Of a stretch of 27,029 bases of DNA, positions 14,816-23,462 are shown one piece after another (position 1 is the first letter of the stretch; every line of letters starts with the position of its first letter). Source of the stretch: Deltaproteobacteria bacterium (GTDB lineage Bacteria; Desulfobacterota; Syntrophia; Syntrophales; UBA5619); NCBI GenBank assembly GCA_026388345.1, contig JAPLJY010000112.1, forward strand, positions 1-27,029, read 5' to 3'. The notes under the pieces were generated by a model. The model was not told the origin of the DNA. It searched no databases and saw nothing but the letters and a program-made list of their open reading frames with translations. The translations under genes and the position numbers were made by a program.

Positions 14816-15388
14816 TTATTTCGGTTGGATCAAATTAATATATTCAGCTATTATCTTGCCCAAATCGGATGACAGGGATCGATCGGTGCCACCACCGGTC
14901 ATTACGGCAGCAAAGGGATTGTTGCCGGTTGAAAGCGCCTTTTCCCGAACTACATTTCCAGTGGATGCATCTATTAATTCCATCAGTAAGCTCATGTCAG
15001 ACCCGCCAGCCGCTGCACCGAACCAGAAGCGGGCAGAACCGCTCACGATTCTAAGACTGGTAATCGTCGTCTTTACTATGAGAGCGTCAGTATACTTTGT
15101 ACCCGCTTTTTCTGTTTCAACCAAATCAAAGATATTCTTTGATTTTATAGCTGTGATTGCGGCATTTTCACAGTCGGCAACTACTCCTGGATAATCTGCT
15201 TCAATTTTTGGATCAACCTGAAACTTTATAAACACGATCTTGTCATATTTCTTTGCCAACGGCGTTTCCGCAGGCAGACCCGCATCAGACTTAATAGCCG
15301 AACCTCCTCCACAGGCAGAAAAAGCGAACAACAAGAATAGGCCTGCAATGAGTAACGACACTTATTCAAATATAGTCCTTGATTTCAT
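14816..15388 (-). pseudogene. DUF4410 lipoprotein with a stop codon in its signal peptide
   Basis: The best ribosome site (GGAG at 15397-15400, 8-base spacing) serves ATG 15388, which reads MKSRTIFE and then TAA (15362-15364). In the same frame the next codon is GTG 15361, and the rest is a perfect lipoprotein: VSLLIAGLFLLFAFSAC with the lipobox Cys, then a DUF4410-type domain (KYDKIVFIKFQV, a YTDALIVKTTITSLRIVSG strand, ELIDASTGNVVREK) of normal length. Without the TAA the protein would have an ordinary positively charged signal-peptide start. Expression would need re-initiation at GTG (181 residues) or stop readthrough, so it may be weakly expressed, dead, or a sequencing artefact. Confidence 0.7.
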
Positions 15389-15781
15389 ATCGTTATCTCC
15401 TCTCTGTTTTTTTGTAAAATTCACTTCCTCGTCCGGATAATATAAGGGAAAGGTTATTGTGTGTCAAATTTTTCTTAATAAAAAGATTCGGCGTAAGATG
15501 ATCATTATCAAAGGGAATCGAGACTATTTTCTGACTCTGGCAAATTGCGCAGTTCAGGAAGCTATACGTCATAACAGGTAGCTCCCGCATGAGCATGTTG
15601 TGGTAGGAATAACCAACCTTGCGATGGCTTTCCGAAAACATTGATGGAGTCGCCATTCTCCCCTCTGCCTTCCGGGGAAATTGTCTTGTATGACGCCGTT
15701 TTAAAGGTTTCCAGAACATAACTTGATACAAAGCTTCATAAGCGCCGTGCTAAGGCGGGCACAGATTTTCAATTGAAATCT
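15389..15781. other. Spacer without a recognisable gene
   Basis: This 393-base gap lies between the caspase gene stop and the DUF4410 gene. A minus-strand frame of 112 codons (15393-15731) is open here, but its product (MYQVMFWKPLKRRH...) has no recognisable domain, no good ribosome site and runs over the DUF4410 ribosome site. I treat it as chance or as a gene scrap. The gap could hold the promoter for the two downstream genes. Confidence 0.4.
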
Positions 15782-18319
15782 TCACTGCAATTTATATATC
15801 GGGCTGTCCTTACCAAAATTGATTATCAGGGGTGTTTGGCTGTGACCGATTTCTTTTGATATATTCGCGGTCATCTTCTTTGAATACTCACCAAGGCCAA
15901 CAACGGTTACCTTCCCATCTTTATTCTTGTCGGCTTCCTTATTGTTGTTCAAACCATCCAGCAAAACATGGGTGAAAAGACCATTTCCCTTATACCCGTC
16001 CATCGCCGCCTGTTTGTCATTGGCCGACGCATAAATATGAAGCCCCATCTTTTTGGCTAATACAGACATCCGGGCATCGTAAAGGCCGCTGACGATATAG
16101 TCCACTCCGCCTGCATGGCAGGTGTCAAAGATGAATAACTGGCTAAGGGATTTAATCTTTTTGGACATTTCGACAATTTCATTGGAGCTGATCATGCTAT
16201 TATCGTTCACCATGCCGTCATAGTCATGGGTGAGCATGTAGTACTGATTTTGCAAGAGCACTCCGTGACCCGCCACGAAAAGGATAAAGCTGTCCTCGGG
16301 TTTGATTGTATTTGAAAGTTCATTAACCTTGTTGACGATGTTTGTCTTGGTTGCTTCTCTTTCTGTCAAGAGTAAATAGTGTATGTTCTCGGGTTTATAT
16401 AAGGTGGCTGACTGAACTTTGAGTTTTTCTTCCAGGTCTTTTGCATCCTTTACGGCATATTTCAGGTTGACGTTCGCATCCTTGTACTGGTCAATACCAA
16501 CGGCAAGGATATAGAGATGGGATTCTTCCTGTTTGAGCTGTGAATTAAAACTGACCGTCTTCATGTAACTCTGGACGGTGTTGCTGCTATTAAAGGCAGC
16601 AATGCTTACTTCGTTATCTCCGGGAACGGCGTCGATTTCTTTGCAGTCCTCTAAGACGTCTCCCTTGAGTTTGGTGGATATCGGAATGTTGTCGGCAGTT
16701 CCTATCACCGATACGCTCCGCATATCTGCATAGATGGCTTTGCTGTTTAGTGCTGCCAGTTGCGTCTTGTCAACGGTGGATCGAACAATCTCTCTATAAT
16801 AGCCATCGGACTGGATAAGTTTCCCGTTGTGAAAGAGCCTGACCTCCCCAATGCCTCCACCGGTACTCTTTACCGTATAGCAAACCTTGACCTTCTGGGT
16901 GTTTGCTGCCTGAGGGGTAGTAATATTTACCAGGGGCGGGGGATTGACGCTGGCATCTTTCATTGAAATTGAAATAAGTCCACTTATGTCTTGGCCCCCC
17001 AGTTTAGCTGCTACAATATCAGGACGGTAAAACACATCGTAGAACTGATCAACACTATAATCTTTGCCTCCGAATTTTACTTTCAAGTACTGTGCCCCTT
17101 TTTCAGAAGCATTGTAATACCCTTCAGATGTGATAACAAGCCATTCGCCCCCTTCAAATCCAGCCATCATTGCGATTTCCGCTCCGGTTGCGAAGTCAAA
17201 AATTCTGACTGAGGCATCAGCCCCCATTGCAACTACACATTTGCCATCACATGAAATGGCAGCATACGAAATGCCGACGTTTCCTTCACGCTGATAGACA
17301 AGAGTTTTGATCTGAGAACCGGAAGACGCATCCCACAGTTTAATGAGACCATCTGCGACGCCACCCGAAATGATGTATCTGCCATCCCGGGAAAAAGAAA
17401 CATACCCGACTCCCGGATGATAATGAGAGGCCGTAGCTTCATGCCCCTTGAACCTCATTAATTCTGTTCCAGAAAGAATGTCCCACAGTTCGAGGTACCC
17501 GCCATTATCCCCTGCAAGGGCATATCTGCCGTCCGGGGAGAAAGCCACCGAACCGACCTCCGGTTTTACAACAGAGCGCTCCTTGTCCCAGGAAAAATTT
17601 CTCGCAGCTCTTCCCGTTGAGACATTCCTTAAAACCATCAGGTTCCTACCCCCCGTATCACCACCCGAACGACTTCGCGGACCACCGGGTGCTGAAGGTG
17701 CACCACCCTGTCCGGTTAAGGCATACCTGCCGTCAGGGGATAAAGCCACGCTCAGAACATCTCCCGTTTGTGTAAATTCCCTTATCAAGTTTCCTGTGGT
17801 GATGTCGTAAAAGGCCATCGGCGACTCTCTGGGTTTCGTTCCTACAGATAGAACCTTCATCCCATCGGAAGAAACCGACAGCAGCCGGGAATTCATATCA
17901 CTGATCGTACGTATTTCTTTACCGGAGGAGACATCCCAGAATTTAAGTTCCCTGCCTCCTGATACACAATATTTTCCGTCCGGAGAAAATGCTACGGGCA
18001 TGCCGACTTGAACGGTGCCATAGGTGTGTTGAGTCCAGGGCACCACCGTACCTGTACCCTCAGTCCTGAATTGTCTGATCTGTGCGCCTCTGGACAAATC
18101 CCAGAGCCTGAACCCGTTCTCCTTCAATCCTCCGGTTAAAAGATATTTCCCATCAGGCGACAGCGCCGCCCGCACACTGACAAGCGGCGACTCCGTTAAC
18201 TCCATCGCTGTATCGCCGCCCGTAACACGGATATGCGGTGTCGCAGTTGTCGTAATATTTGCACAGGAAGACAGGATTATACAGATGACAAATCCGAAAA
18301 TGATTTTGAAAAATTTCAT
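15782..18319 (-). CDS. Lipoprotein with WD40 propeller and caspase-like (C14) domain
   Basis: 845 residues, ATG behind GGAGGAG. The N-terminus is a lipoprotein signal (MKFFKIIFGFVICIILSSCA), so the mature protein is lipid-anchored at Cys 19, outside the cytoplasm. Residues about 45-390 hold seven WD40-type repeats (recurring FSPDGKY..SGG..LKLWD), enough for a full propeller. A linker WLVITSEGYYNASEKG and DQFYDVFYRPD precede an Ig-like segment (about 450-600). The C-terminal domain is caspase-like, opening with YILAVGIDQYKDANVNLKYA, with His685 in FVAGHG and Cys734 in FIFDTCHAGG as the catalytic dyad. Near the end DKNKDGKVTV looks like an EF-hand calcium loop. It is an orthocaspase-type cysteine protease, expected to cleave after Arg/Lys, with the propeller as a sensing or docking module. 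Confidence 0.9.
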   Translation of the reverse strand: MKFFKIIFGFVICIILSSCANITTTATPHIRVTGGDTAMELTESPLVSVRAALSPDGKYLLTGGLKENGFRLWDLSRGAQIRQFRTEGTGTVVPWTQHTYGTVQVGMPVAFSPDGKYCVSGGRELKFWDVSSGKEIRTISDMNSRLLSVSSDGMKVLSVGTKPRESPMAFYDITTGNLIREFTQTGDVLSVALSPDGRYALTGQGGAPSAPGGPRSRSGGDTGGRNLMVLRNVSTGRAARNFSWDKERSVVKPEVGSVAFSPDGRYALAGDNGGYLELWDILSGTELMRFKGHEATASHYHPGVGYVSFSRDGRYIISGGVADGLIKLWDASSGSQIKTLVYQREGNVGISYAAISCDGKCVVAMGADASVRIFDFATGAEIAMMAGFEGGEWLVITSEGYYNASEKGAQYLKVKFGGKDYSVDQFYDVFYRPDIVAAKLGGQDISGLISISMKDASVNPPPLVNITTPQAANTQKVKVCYTVKSTGGGIGEVRLFHNGKLIQSDGYYREIVRSTVDKTQLAALNSKAIYADMRSVSVIGTADNIPISTKLKGDVLEDCKEIDAVPGDNEVSIAAFNSSNTVQSYMKTVSFNSQLKQEESHLYILAVGIDQYKDANVNLKYAVKDAKDLEEKLKVQSATLYKPENIHYLLLTEREATKTNIVNKVNELSNTIKPEDSFILFVAGHGVLLQNQYYMLTHDYDGMVNDNSMISSNEIVEMSKKIKSLSQLFIFDTCHAGGVDYIVSGLYDARMSVLAKKMGLHIYASANDKQAAMDGYKGNGLFTHVLLDGLNNNKEADKNKDGKVTVVGLGEYSKKMTANISKEIGHSQTPLIINFGKDSPIYKLQ

Positions 18320-18563
18320 GCTGTCTCCTCCTCCGGATAATTTTGTGGATTATAAAGCATTAGCTGTAACGTTGCACGCAACTCCAACGAATATTCATTT
18401 GACTCCTTCGCACAAGATCAAAAGAATGGGACTTTATGTTCATGACAATCAACGCAACAGACACGGCTTTAGATATTGACATCTATTTACCTACAGCAAA
18501 CCAATCGTCAGTTCTCTCAATCCATATCCCCAATACAGGGGGAGTAGTTTTCTCCAATACTGA

Positions 18564-18944
18564 TTACTCCCGTTCCCAACTCTTTATGGGTTGACCCTTT
18601 TTGCTCATGCACCTGTCGAATTCAAAGTAAGACCTGTTTTTTTGGCGAGGATCTCCCTTAACGTGAACTTTGCAATCCGGAGAGACGTATGCATTAAAGT
18701 TAAAATTCAACTGAACAGCCAATGCACATTCCTCAACATCCTGGATCAGCTTCTCTTCAGGACACTGAGCCTGTGCATAGATCAGAGCCCCTGTCTGCTG
18801 ACATTCCCATCGGTAACAAACACCTGGCTGAGAACTTGGCTTACAATCTCCTTCCCCCATCCTTTGACATTCTTGAGCATAAGACTCTCCACCCATCAGC
18901 ACCAACACCGTCACCAAAACAGCCAAGCAAAATCGCCTTTTCAT
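18564..18944 (-). CDS. Small secreted cysteine-rich protein
   Basis: 126 residues, ATG with a strong AAGGAGGT upstream. A signal peptide (MKRRFCLAVLVTVLVLMGG..SYAQ) is followed by a mature region of about 100 residues with eight Cys (QEC, GDC, GVC, WEC, QCP, EEC, PDC, RC), an even number that suggests four disulfides in the periplasm or outside the cell. I do not recognise the family. It lies 244 bases upstream of the caspase lipoprotein on the same strand and could be co-transcribed with it. The 18945-19260 stretch further upstream holds no gene I can support. Confidence 0.78.
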   Translation of the reverse strand: MKRRFCLAVLVTVLVLMGGESYAQECQRMGEGDCKPSSQPGVCYRWECQQTGALIYAQAQCPEEKLIQDVEECALAVQLNFNFNAYVSPDCKVHVKGDPRQKNRSYFEFDRCMSKKGQPIKSWERE

Positions 18945-19260
18945 CCAATGACCTCCTTATGAACCATTTTCCCCATAGGCAACATACTTAAAGCCGCTCC
19001 AGTTTCACTGTAGGATGCTCTGCAAATCAGTTCATCCGTACCACGCGGACGATGTTATCGCCGCGCCGTCGACCGCCGTCCGGCAGGTCGGTCACATCCC
19101 GAAAACGCCCCTATCTCGAAGCCATATCGGTGCACTGATACGACTTATCTATACGATGTCATTATGATTCTACCGATGGCTCCGATCATTTTCAAGTCGG
19201 TTTTTTCTTGTTTTTCACCACCCGGGTGATGGCTTCGTCCAAGTAAAAAAAGGGCTAGAT

Positions 19261-19400
19261 TTATTTTTTTGATTTTCTCGGTCTTCCTTGCCCCCGAAAT
19301 TCCACCGTCTTTCAATTTTCTTTTCTATCTCATCCACATATTGTGAACTGCCGGTCAACTGACCCCTTTTCCTTCGGAACCATTCCATATCTTTTAGCAT
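19261..19400 (-). pseudogene. C-terminal remnant of a REP-associated (Y1) transposase, frameshifted
   Basis: The minus strand encodes RGQLTGSSQYVDEIEKKIERRWNF, and after a shift of frame RGQGRPRKSKK followed by TAA at 19261-19263. A GS..FVxxLE-type helix followed by a basic GRPRK tail is the usual C-terminus of REP-associated tyrosine transposases (RAYT/TnpA_REP). The catalytic HUH and Tyr region is absent, so only the tail survives. The assignment is from motif memory. It would fit the REPIN-like repeat at 7631-7723. Confidence 0.45.
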
Positions 19401-19432
19401 ACCTATCGTGGGAACCCGAGAAAGCGAACTAA

Positions 19433-19780
19433 CTAATGGGTGAGGACGTCATCGGTATGACGGATAACATCCGCAATCCAGGCGTTCACACTCTTTCCCG
19501 ACGCCTTGGCCAAAGTTGCCGCCTTGTCGTACAACTCCTGGGAAAGGCGAAGATTTAATCTGCCGGATGTTTTCCGGTAGGGGGAAACCCCTTCCTCGAC
19601 GCACATATCAAGAAAGACCTTCAAGGAAGTTTCCCCTTCACGGCGCAATCCATCGATATCGGTTGAGTAAAAATCGGCGCCGCCGTTCAACCCCACAAAC
19701 TCACCCCGGAACATATTGATCTCAGGGTCGAAGGCGATAACAGCCTTTACGCCGTTGATCTCCATAACGTTCTTCATCAC
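19433..19780 (-). CDS. hicB: HicB-type antitoxin
   Basis: 115 residues. The first half (INGVKAVIAFDPEINMFRGEFVGLNGGADFYSTDIDGL) is the degenerate RNase-H-like HicB domain. The second half (SGRLNLRLSQELYDKAATLAKASGKSVNAWIADVIRH) is a ribbon-helix-helix DNA-binding domain of the HicB_2 type. It neutralises HicA and represses the operon. GTG 19780 overlaps the hicA stop; ATG 19777 is an equally possible start. The toxin-first order and overlap are classic for hicAB. Confidence 0.88.
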   Translation of the reverse strand: MMKNVMEINGVKAVIAFDPEINMFRGEFVGLNGGADFYSTDIDGLRREGETSLKVFLDMCVEEGVSPYRKTSGRLNLRLSQELYDKAATLAKASGKSVNAWIADVIRHTDDVLTH

Positions 19781-20028
19781 TTCACTCCATTCTTTTCAAA
19801 CCATTTGCGAATACTCGCTACTGCTCCCTTGTCGGCATCGGGCGACGGGTGGGGACGATGAAACACCGTTCGCTCTCCAAACAGCCGGACGCCGACACGC
19901 GATCCTTCCCGTTCCGTCACCTCCGCCCCCAACTCGCGGAACAACGATTCAATATCGCGCCATTTTACCTTTGCGCCGGGGGGATGCGCAAAGATCAGTT
20001 CAAGGGTTTTGCGGTGCTTGCGCGTCAT
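19777..20028 (-). CDS. hicA: HicA-type toxin
   Basis: 83 residues from ATG 20028; the open frame upstream is antisense to a radical SAM scrap and is not real. MTRKHRKTLELIFAHPPGAKVKWRDIESLFRELGAE, then GSRVGVRLFGERTVFHRPHP and KGAVASIRKWFEKNGV, is the dsRBD-like HicA fold that binds and cleaves mRNA. The canonical catalytic His of the GSHH-type motif is Arg here (GSR), a substitution common in this sub-branch, which keeps His residues in FHRPHP. Upstream on the minus strand TTGACA (20063-20058) could be a -35 element, but the -10 is poor. Confidence 0.87.
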   Translation of the reverse strand: MTRKHRKTLELIFAHPPGAKVKWRDIESLFRELGAEVTEREGSRVGVRLFGERTVFHRPHPSPDADKGAVASIRKWFEKNGVK

Positions 20029-20098
20029 GGCTGAATGGTGCCAAATCATGGCGTCATTGTCAAGAGAGAAGTTTTGTTGTTTGCCTGCCTGAATAAAG

Positions 20099-20166
20099 GC
20101 GCACACGCTGCTCTGGTACGACCGGTATGGGGCGGATGTCTTCCGGCGCCTTGCGGGGACGCGGCG
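20099..20166 (+). pseudogene. Radical SAM gene scrap (copy of about 12976-13044)
   Basis: About 68 bases match the 3' part of the radical SAM gene (HTLLWYDRYGADVFRRLAGT) with a single mismatch noticed by eye. No frame of useful length survives. It abuts the start of the TumA-like gene and may have replaced that gene's usual upstream partner. Confidence 0.85.
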
Positions 20167-20191
20167 GATTATCTCTATGAAAGGAAGAAAA

Positions 20192-20596
20192 ATGAATCGG
20201 AAAGTGCTCCGCGTCGGCATCATGCCCTATCAGGATCATAAGAAGCGATCCCTGGCCATCGCCCGCGGGGAATATCGTCCACGGCCCAATGAACCCAATA
20301 TCTGGTTTGAATCGGTGCAATCCATGGCGCAGGTCCTCAGCAACGAAAACCAGTTGCTCCTGAAGACCATCCTGGATCGTAAGCCCGAATCGCTCAAGGA
20401 GCTGGAAGCGGCGACAGGACGGAGCAGCAGCAACCTTTCCCGTACCCTGAAGACGATGGCCCGGTACGGTATCGTGAGGATGGAAAAGGTGCGCCGAAAT
20501 ATCCGGCCGGTTGTCGAGGCAACGGATTTCACGGTTCAGTTCGGTTTGTACGCCTCTTCCCGCCGCGAAGATGACGCGGGCGCAGTTCGGATTTAA
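20192..20596 (+). CDS. TumA-like winged-helix antitoxin / DNA-binding regulator (HVO_A0114 type)
   Basis: 134 residues from ATG 20192 behind AAAGGAAG. MNRKVLRVGIMPYQDHKKRSLAIARGE and WFESVQSMAQVLSNENQLLL lead into a winged helix (LKELEAATGRSSSNLSRTLKTMARYGIVRME) and a C-terminal RPVVEATDFTVQFG. This matches my memory of the HVO_A0114 putative DNA-binding proteins, including TumA, the antitoxin of TumE (DUF6516). A TumE gene normally lies just upstream; here there is only a radical SAM scrap, so the gene is an orphan. Its 3' half is copied at 23577 and 25282. Confidence 0.72.
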   Translation: MNRKVLRVGIMPYQDHKKRSLAIARGEYRPRPNEPNIWFESVQSMAQVLSNENQLLLKTILDRKPESLKELEAATGRSSSNLSRTLKTMARYGIVRMEKVRRNIRPVVEATDFTVQFGLYASSRREDDAGAVRI

Positions 20597-20646
20597 TCAC
20601 TTAGAACCAGTAGCCCAAGCGACCCTCTCCGAGACTTGAGCCAATG

Positions 20647-20680
20647 GGAAAGGATCGACGACGCCGTCGACAGCTTCACG
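20647..20680 (+). pseudogene. Radical SAM gene scrap (copy of about 12894-12927)
   Basis: About 34 bases (GGGAAAGGATCGACGACGCC and onward) match the radical SAM gene around its DRERIDDAVD codons. The piece is too short to encode anything and sits between the TumA-like gene and the htpG scrap. Confidence 0.7.
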
Positions 20681-20694
20681 GCGCCGTCGTGCGG

Positions 20695-20867
20695 TCAACC
20701 GTCGAGGGCGCCGACCATCAGGTCACCCAGCAATTTGCTGAACCGGGAGGGGTTCTCCAGCTTTCCCCCTTCCGCAATGACCGCCATGTCGAAGAGCAGG
20801 TCCGTGTAGTCTTTCAGGGCCGCGGCATCCTTGTCCTTTTCATAGAGAGCCTTGATCAACGCTTTTT
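20695..20867 (-). pseudogene. 3' fragment of htpG
   Basis: The final 55 or so codons of htpG ([20 protein letters not shown] to [12 protein letters not shown] and the stop) are repeated here in frame, differing from the intact gene at 21394 by scattered substitutions. Similarity begins abruptly at about 20867 and continues a little past the stop. With the intact gene it forms direct repeats on either side of the 20871-21323 gene. Confidence 0.9.
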
Positions 20868-20870
20868 GCG

Positions 20871-21323
20871 TCAGGGAAGAATCTTTTTCGTCTTGGCGGC
20901 GGCCAGGGCCGCCTCGTAAATCTTTTCCTCCGGCGAACCGGGTTTGAAGGCCCTCCACGAGGACCCGAATTCTTTGAGGTTTCAATGCTCGATGACGTTG
21001 CCTTCCTTGTCGCAACCCATGGCAGCGATGGGTTGCCACTGCCGGTTGGCGGTCTGCATCCAGTAATGGTTTATATCGTAGTCCTTGGTGAAGGTATAGG
21101 TAACCTTGGCGTACACCTCCAGGTACTTGATCCCCGAATCATCCTCAGTCTTCAGTTTGATGGCCCCGGTGTCGAGAAACCAGAAGCGCTTGCCGTCCTT
21201 GGAAACGAGCTGATATTGCTCCGGCTTGGCAATCTGGTGATACTTCTCATAAGCCAGCGACCACACCAGCGCCCCGGCCACCAGGATCATCGCCAGCGCT
21301 ACTATCCGCATCAATGGCCTCAT
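20871..21323 (-). pseudogene. Membrane-anchored hypothetical with in-frame TGA
   Basis: From ATG 21323 the frame encodes an N-terminal anchor (MRPLMRIVALAMILVAGALVW), then KYHQIAKPEQYQLVSKDGKRFWFLDTGAIKLKTED and further to GCDKEGNVIEH, and stops at TGA 20982-20984 (113 residues). Immediately after, in the same frame, NLKEFGSSWRAFKPGSPEEK and IYEAALAAAKTKKILP run to a second TGA at 20871-20873. The tail looks like genuine protein, so the first TGA is probably a mutated TGG (Trp). I do not recognise the family. It could be a mildly truncated working gene. Confidence 0.6.
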
Positions 21324-21393
21324 TCATTGCCTCCCTTCCGGCCGAGGGGCGCCGTTCCTCTATGGTTCTCTAAAGTCAGGCGTCGTCGTGGGA

Positions 21394-23307
21394 TCAACCT
21401 TCGAGGGCGCCGACCATCAGGTCACCCAGCAATTTGCTGAATCGGGAGGGATTCTCCAGCTTTCCCCCTTCCGCAATGACCGCCATGTCGAAGAGCAGGT
21501 CCGTGTAGTCTTTCAGGGCCGCGGCCTCCTTGTCCTTTTCGTAGACCGCCTTGATTTTGGCCAGGAGGGGATGGTCCATGTTGAGCTCCAGGACCCGTTT
21601 GGTCTTCGGGACATCCTGTCCGCTCGCCTTGAGGATCTTCTCCAGATAGGCGCTCATGTCGTACGCCTCTCCCGAAAGGCAGGCCACGGAATCCTTCAGG
21701 TGGGTGGAGGGCTTGACCTCCTTGACCTTCTCCTCCAGGCGGGTCTTGATGAAATCGAAGAGGGCGGCGTATTCCTCTTTTTTCGTGTCGTCCACCTTCT
21801 CCAGATCGAGATCCCCCTTTTCGGCGCTCCGGAAGGTCTTTTTCTCGAATTCGTGGAGATCCCGGATCACCCATTCGTCGATGGGATCGGTCATGAGGAG
21901 GACTTCCAGATCCTTTTCCTTCAACCGCTCCAGGTGGGGGCTGTTCAGGAGCGCGGTCAGATTGTCGCCCGTGATGTAGTAGATCTCCTTCTGGTCCGGC
22001 TTCATCCGGCCGACATAGTCCTTAAGGGACGAGTACTTCCCGTCCGAGTGGGTCGTCTTGTAGCGCAAAAGCGTAGCGATCCTGTCCTTGTTGTCGAAGT
22101 CCTCGGAAATCCCGGCCTTGAAAATCGGGCCGAATTCCCCGTAGAAGGTCTCGTATTTTTCCTGCTCCATCTCCGCCAGAAGATCCAGGATCTTCTTGAC
22201 CAGGTTCTTCTTGATGTTCCGGACGAGGGCGTCCTGCTGGAGGATCTCGCGGCTGATGTTCAGATTGAGATCGGGCGCATCGACGACGCCCTTGACGAAG
22301 GCCAGATACCGGGGCATGAGCTCCTTGCAGTTCTCCATGATGAAGACACGCTTGGAATAGAGCTGAATCCCGTGTTTCTGCTCCTGGGAGAAGAGATCAA
22401 AGGGGGCCTTCGAGGGGATGTACAGCAGGGCGCTGTATTCCGTTGCCCCTTCGAGTTTCAGGTGGAGATGGGTGAGGGGGGGATTCCAGTCGTGGCTGAT
22501 GTGACTGTAGAATTCGCTGTACTCCTCGTCGGTGACCTCTTTCTTGTTCTGGGTCCAGATCGCCTTCATGGAGTTGAGGGTCTCTTCCCGGATCACCTTC
22601 TCCGTTTTGTCCTTCTCCGGTTTGCCGTCCTTGTCCAGAACGGGCTCTGTTTTCTCCACGTCCATGACGATGGGATAGGCAACGAAATCGGAATGCTTCT
22701 TCACGATGCCGCGGATGGTCCATTCCTCGGTGAAATCCGCCTCGTCCTTTTCCGCCTTTTTCAGTTTCAGCAGGATGGTCGTACCCCGGGTTTTCTTGCC
22801 CACGGCTTCGATGGTGTAGGAGCCGTCCCCGCTGGATTCCCACTTCGTGGCGCTTTCGCTGCCTGCGGCCCGGGTGATCAGGGTCACCTTGTCGGCGACG
22901 ATGAAGGCACTGTAGAAGCCCACGCCAAACTGGCCGATCAGCTCCGGCGTCACACCGCCCTGCTTGCCTGCGGCGCCCATGCTCTCCAGAAATCCCGCGG
23001 TCCCGCTCTTGGCGATGGTCCCGATATTCTCCACGACTTCATCATAGGTCATGCCGATGCCGTTATCGGCGATCTCCAGGGTTCTCTTCTTTTTGTCCGC
23101 CGTGATCCGGATCTTCAGCTCCGGATCGTCACCCAGAAGTTCGGGTTCCGTCTGTGCCTTGAAACGGAGCTTGTCGATGGCGTCCGATGCGTTGGAGATG
23201 AGTTCCCGCAGGAAGATTTCCCGGTGGGAATAGAGAGAGTGGATAATGATGTTCATGAGTTGCTGGACTTCGGTCTTGAATTGATGGGTTTCCTTTTTTC
23301 CTTCCAT
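21394..23307 (-). CDS. htpG: Chaperone HtpG (Hsp90 family)
   Basis: 637 residues. I start at ATG 23307 ([18 protein letters not shown]), which has GGGAGG 4 bases upstream; the frame upstream of it is not conserved. The GHKL ATPase motifs are intact: NASDAIDKL with the catalytic Glu just before it ([10 protein letters not shown]), DNGIGMT, and the lid [11 protein letters not shown]. The middle domain Arg-containing [10 protein letters not shown] and the C-terminal dimerisation domain are present. Length equals the bacterial norm. It is a cytosolic ATP-dependent chaperone for late folding. It appears intact, is GC-rich and codes alone. Its last 170 bases are duplicated at 20695-20867. Confidence 0.97.
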   Translation of the reverse strand: MEGKKETHQFKTEVQQLMNIIIHSLYSHREIFLRELISNASDAIDKLRFKAQTEPELLGDDPELKIRITADKKKRTLEIADNGIGMTYDEVVENIGTIAKSGTAGFLESMGAAGKQGGVTPELIGQFGVGFYSAFIVADKVTLITRAAGSESATKWESSGDGSYTIEAVGKKTRGTTILLKLKKAEKDEADFTEEWTIRGIVKKHSDFVAYPIVMDVEKTEPVLDKDGKPEKDKTEKVIREETLNSMKAIWTQNKKEVTDEEYSEFYSHISHDWNPPLTHLHLKLEGATEYSALLYIPSKAPFDLFSQEQKHGIQLYSKRVFIMENCKELMPRYLAFVKGVVDAPDLNLNISREILQQDALVRNIKKNLVKKILDLLAEMEQEKYETFYGEFGPIFKAGISEDFDNKDRIATLLRYKTTHSDGKYSSLKDYVGRMKPDQKEIYYITGDNLTALLNSPHLERLKEKDLEVLLMTDPIDEWVIRDLHEFEKKTFRSAEKGDLDLEKVDDTKKEEYAALFDFIKTRLEEKVKEVKPSTHLKDSVACLSGEAYDMSAYLEKILKASGQDVPKTKRVLELNMDHPLLAKIKAVYEKDKEAAALKDYTDLLFDMAVIAEGGKLENPSRFSKLLGDLMVGALEG

Positions 23308-23462
23308 GATGCCTCCCAATCTATATGATTTGATTGATTCAGATGATTTCCAAATCAAACGGTTTGTGCGGTGCTATCATCGTCATCATTTTCGGATTGT
23401 CAAGTCCCCGTTCCAGGGCATGATGAAAAGGTAGGTGGTGGGAATTCCTGCCGACTTAAATA

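Noticed and set aside
15393..15731. 112-codon minus-strand frame
   Set aside because: No recognisable family, no ribosome site, and it overlaps the ribosome site of the DUF4410 gene.
19027..19110. Short protein-like minus-strand stretch (RGDNIVRVVRMN then stop)
   Set aside because: Only about 27 codons between stops; could be a gene end scrap but cannot be supported.
20029..20223. N-terminal extension of HicA
   Set aside because: It is antisense to the radical SAM scrap at 20099-20166; HicA homologues begin at MTRKHRK.
21388..23328. 646-codon frame antisense to htpG
   Set aside because: Shadow of htpG; the product is Leu/Val/Asp repeats without a domain.
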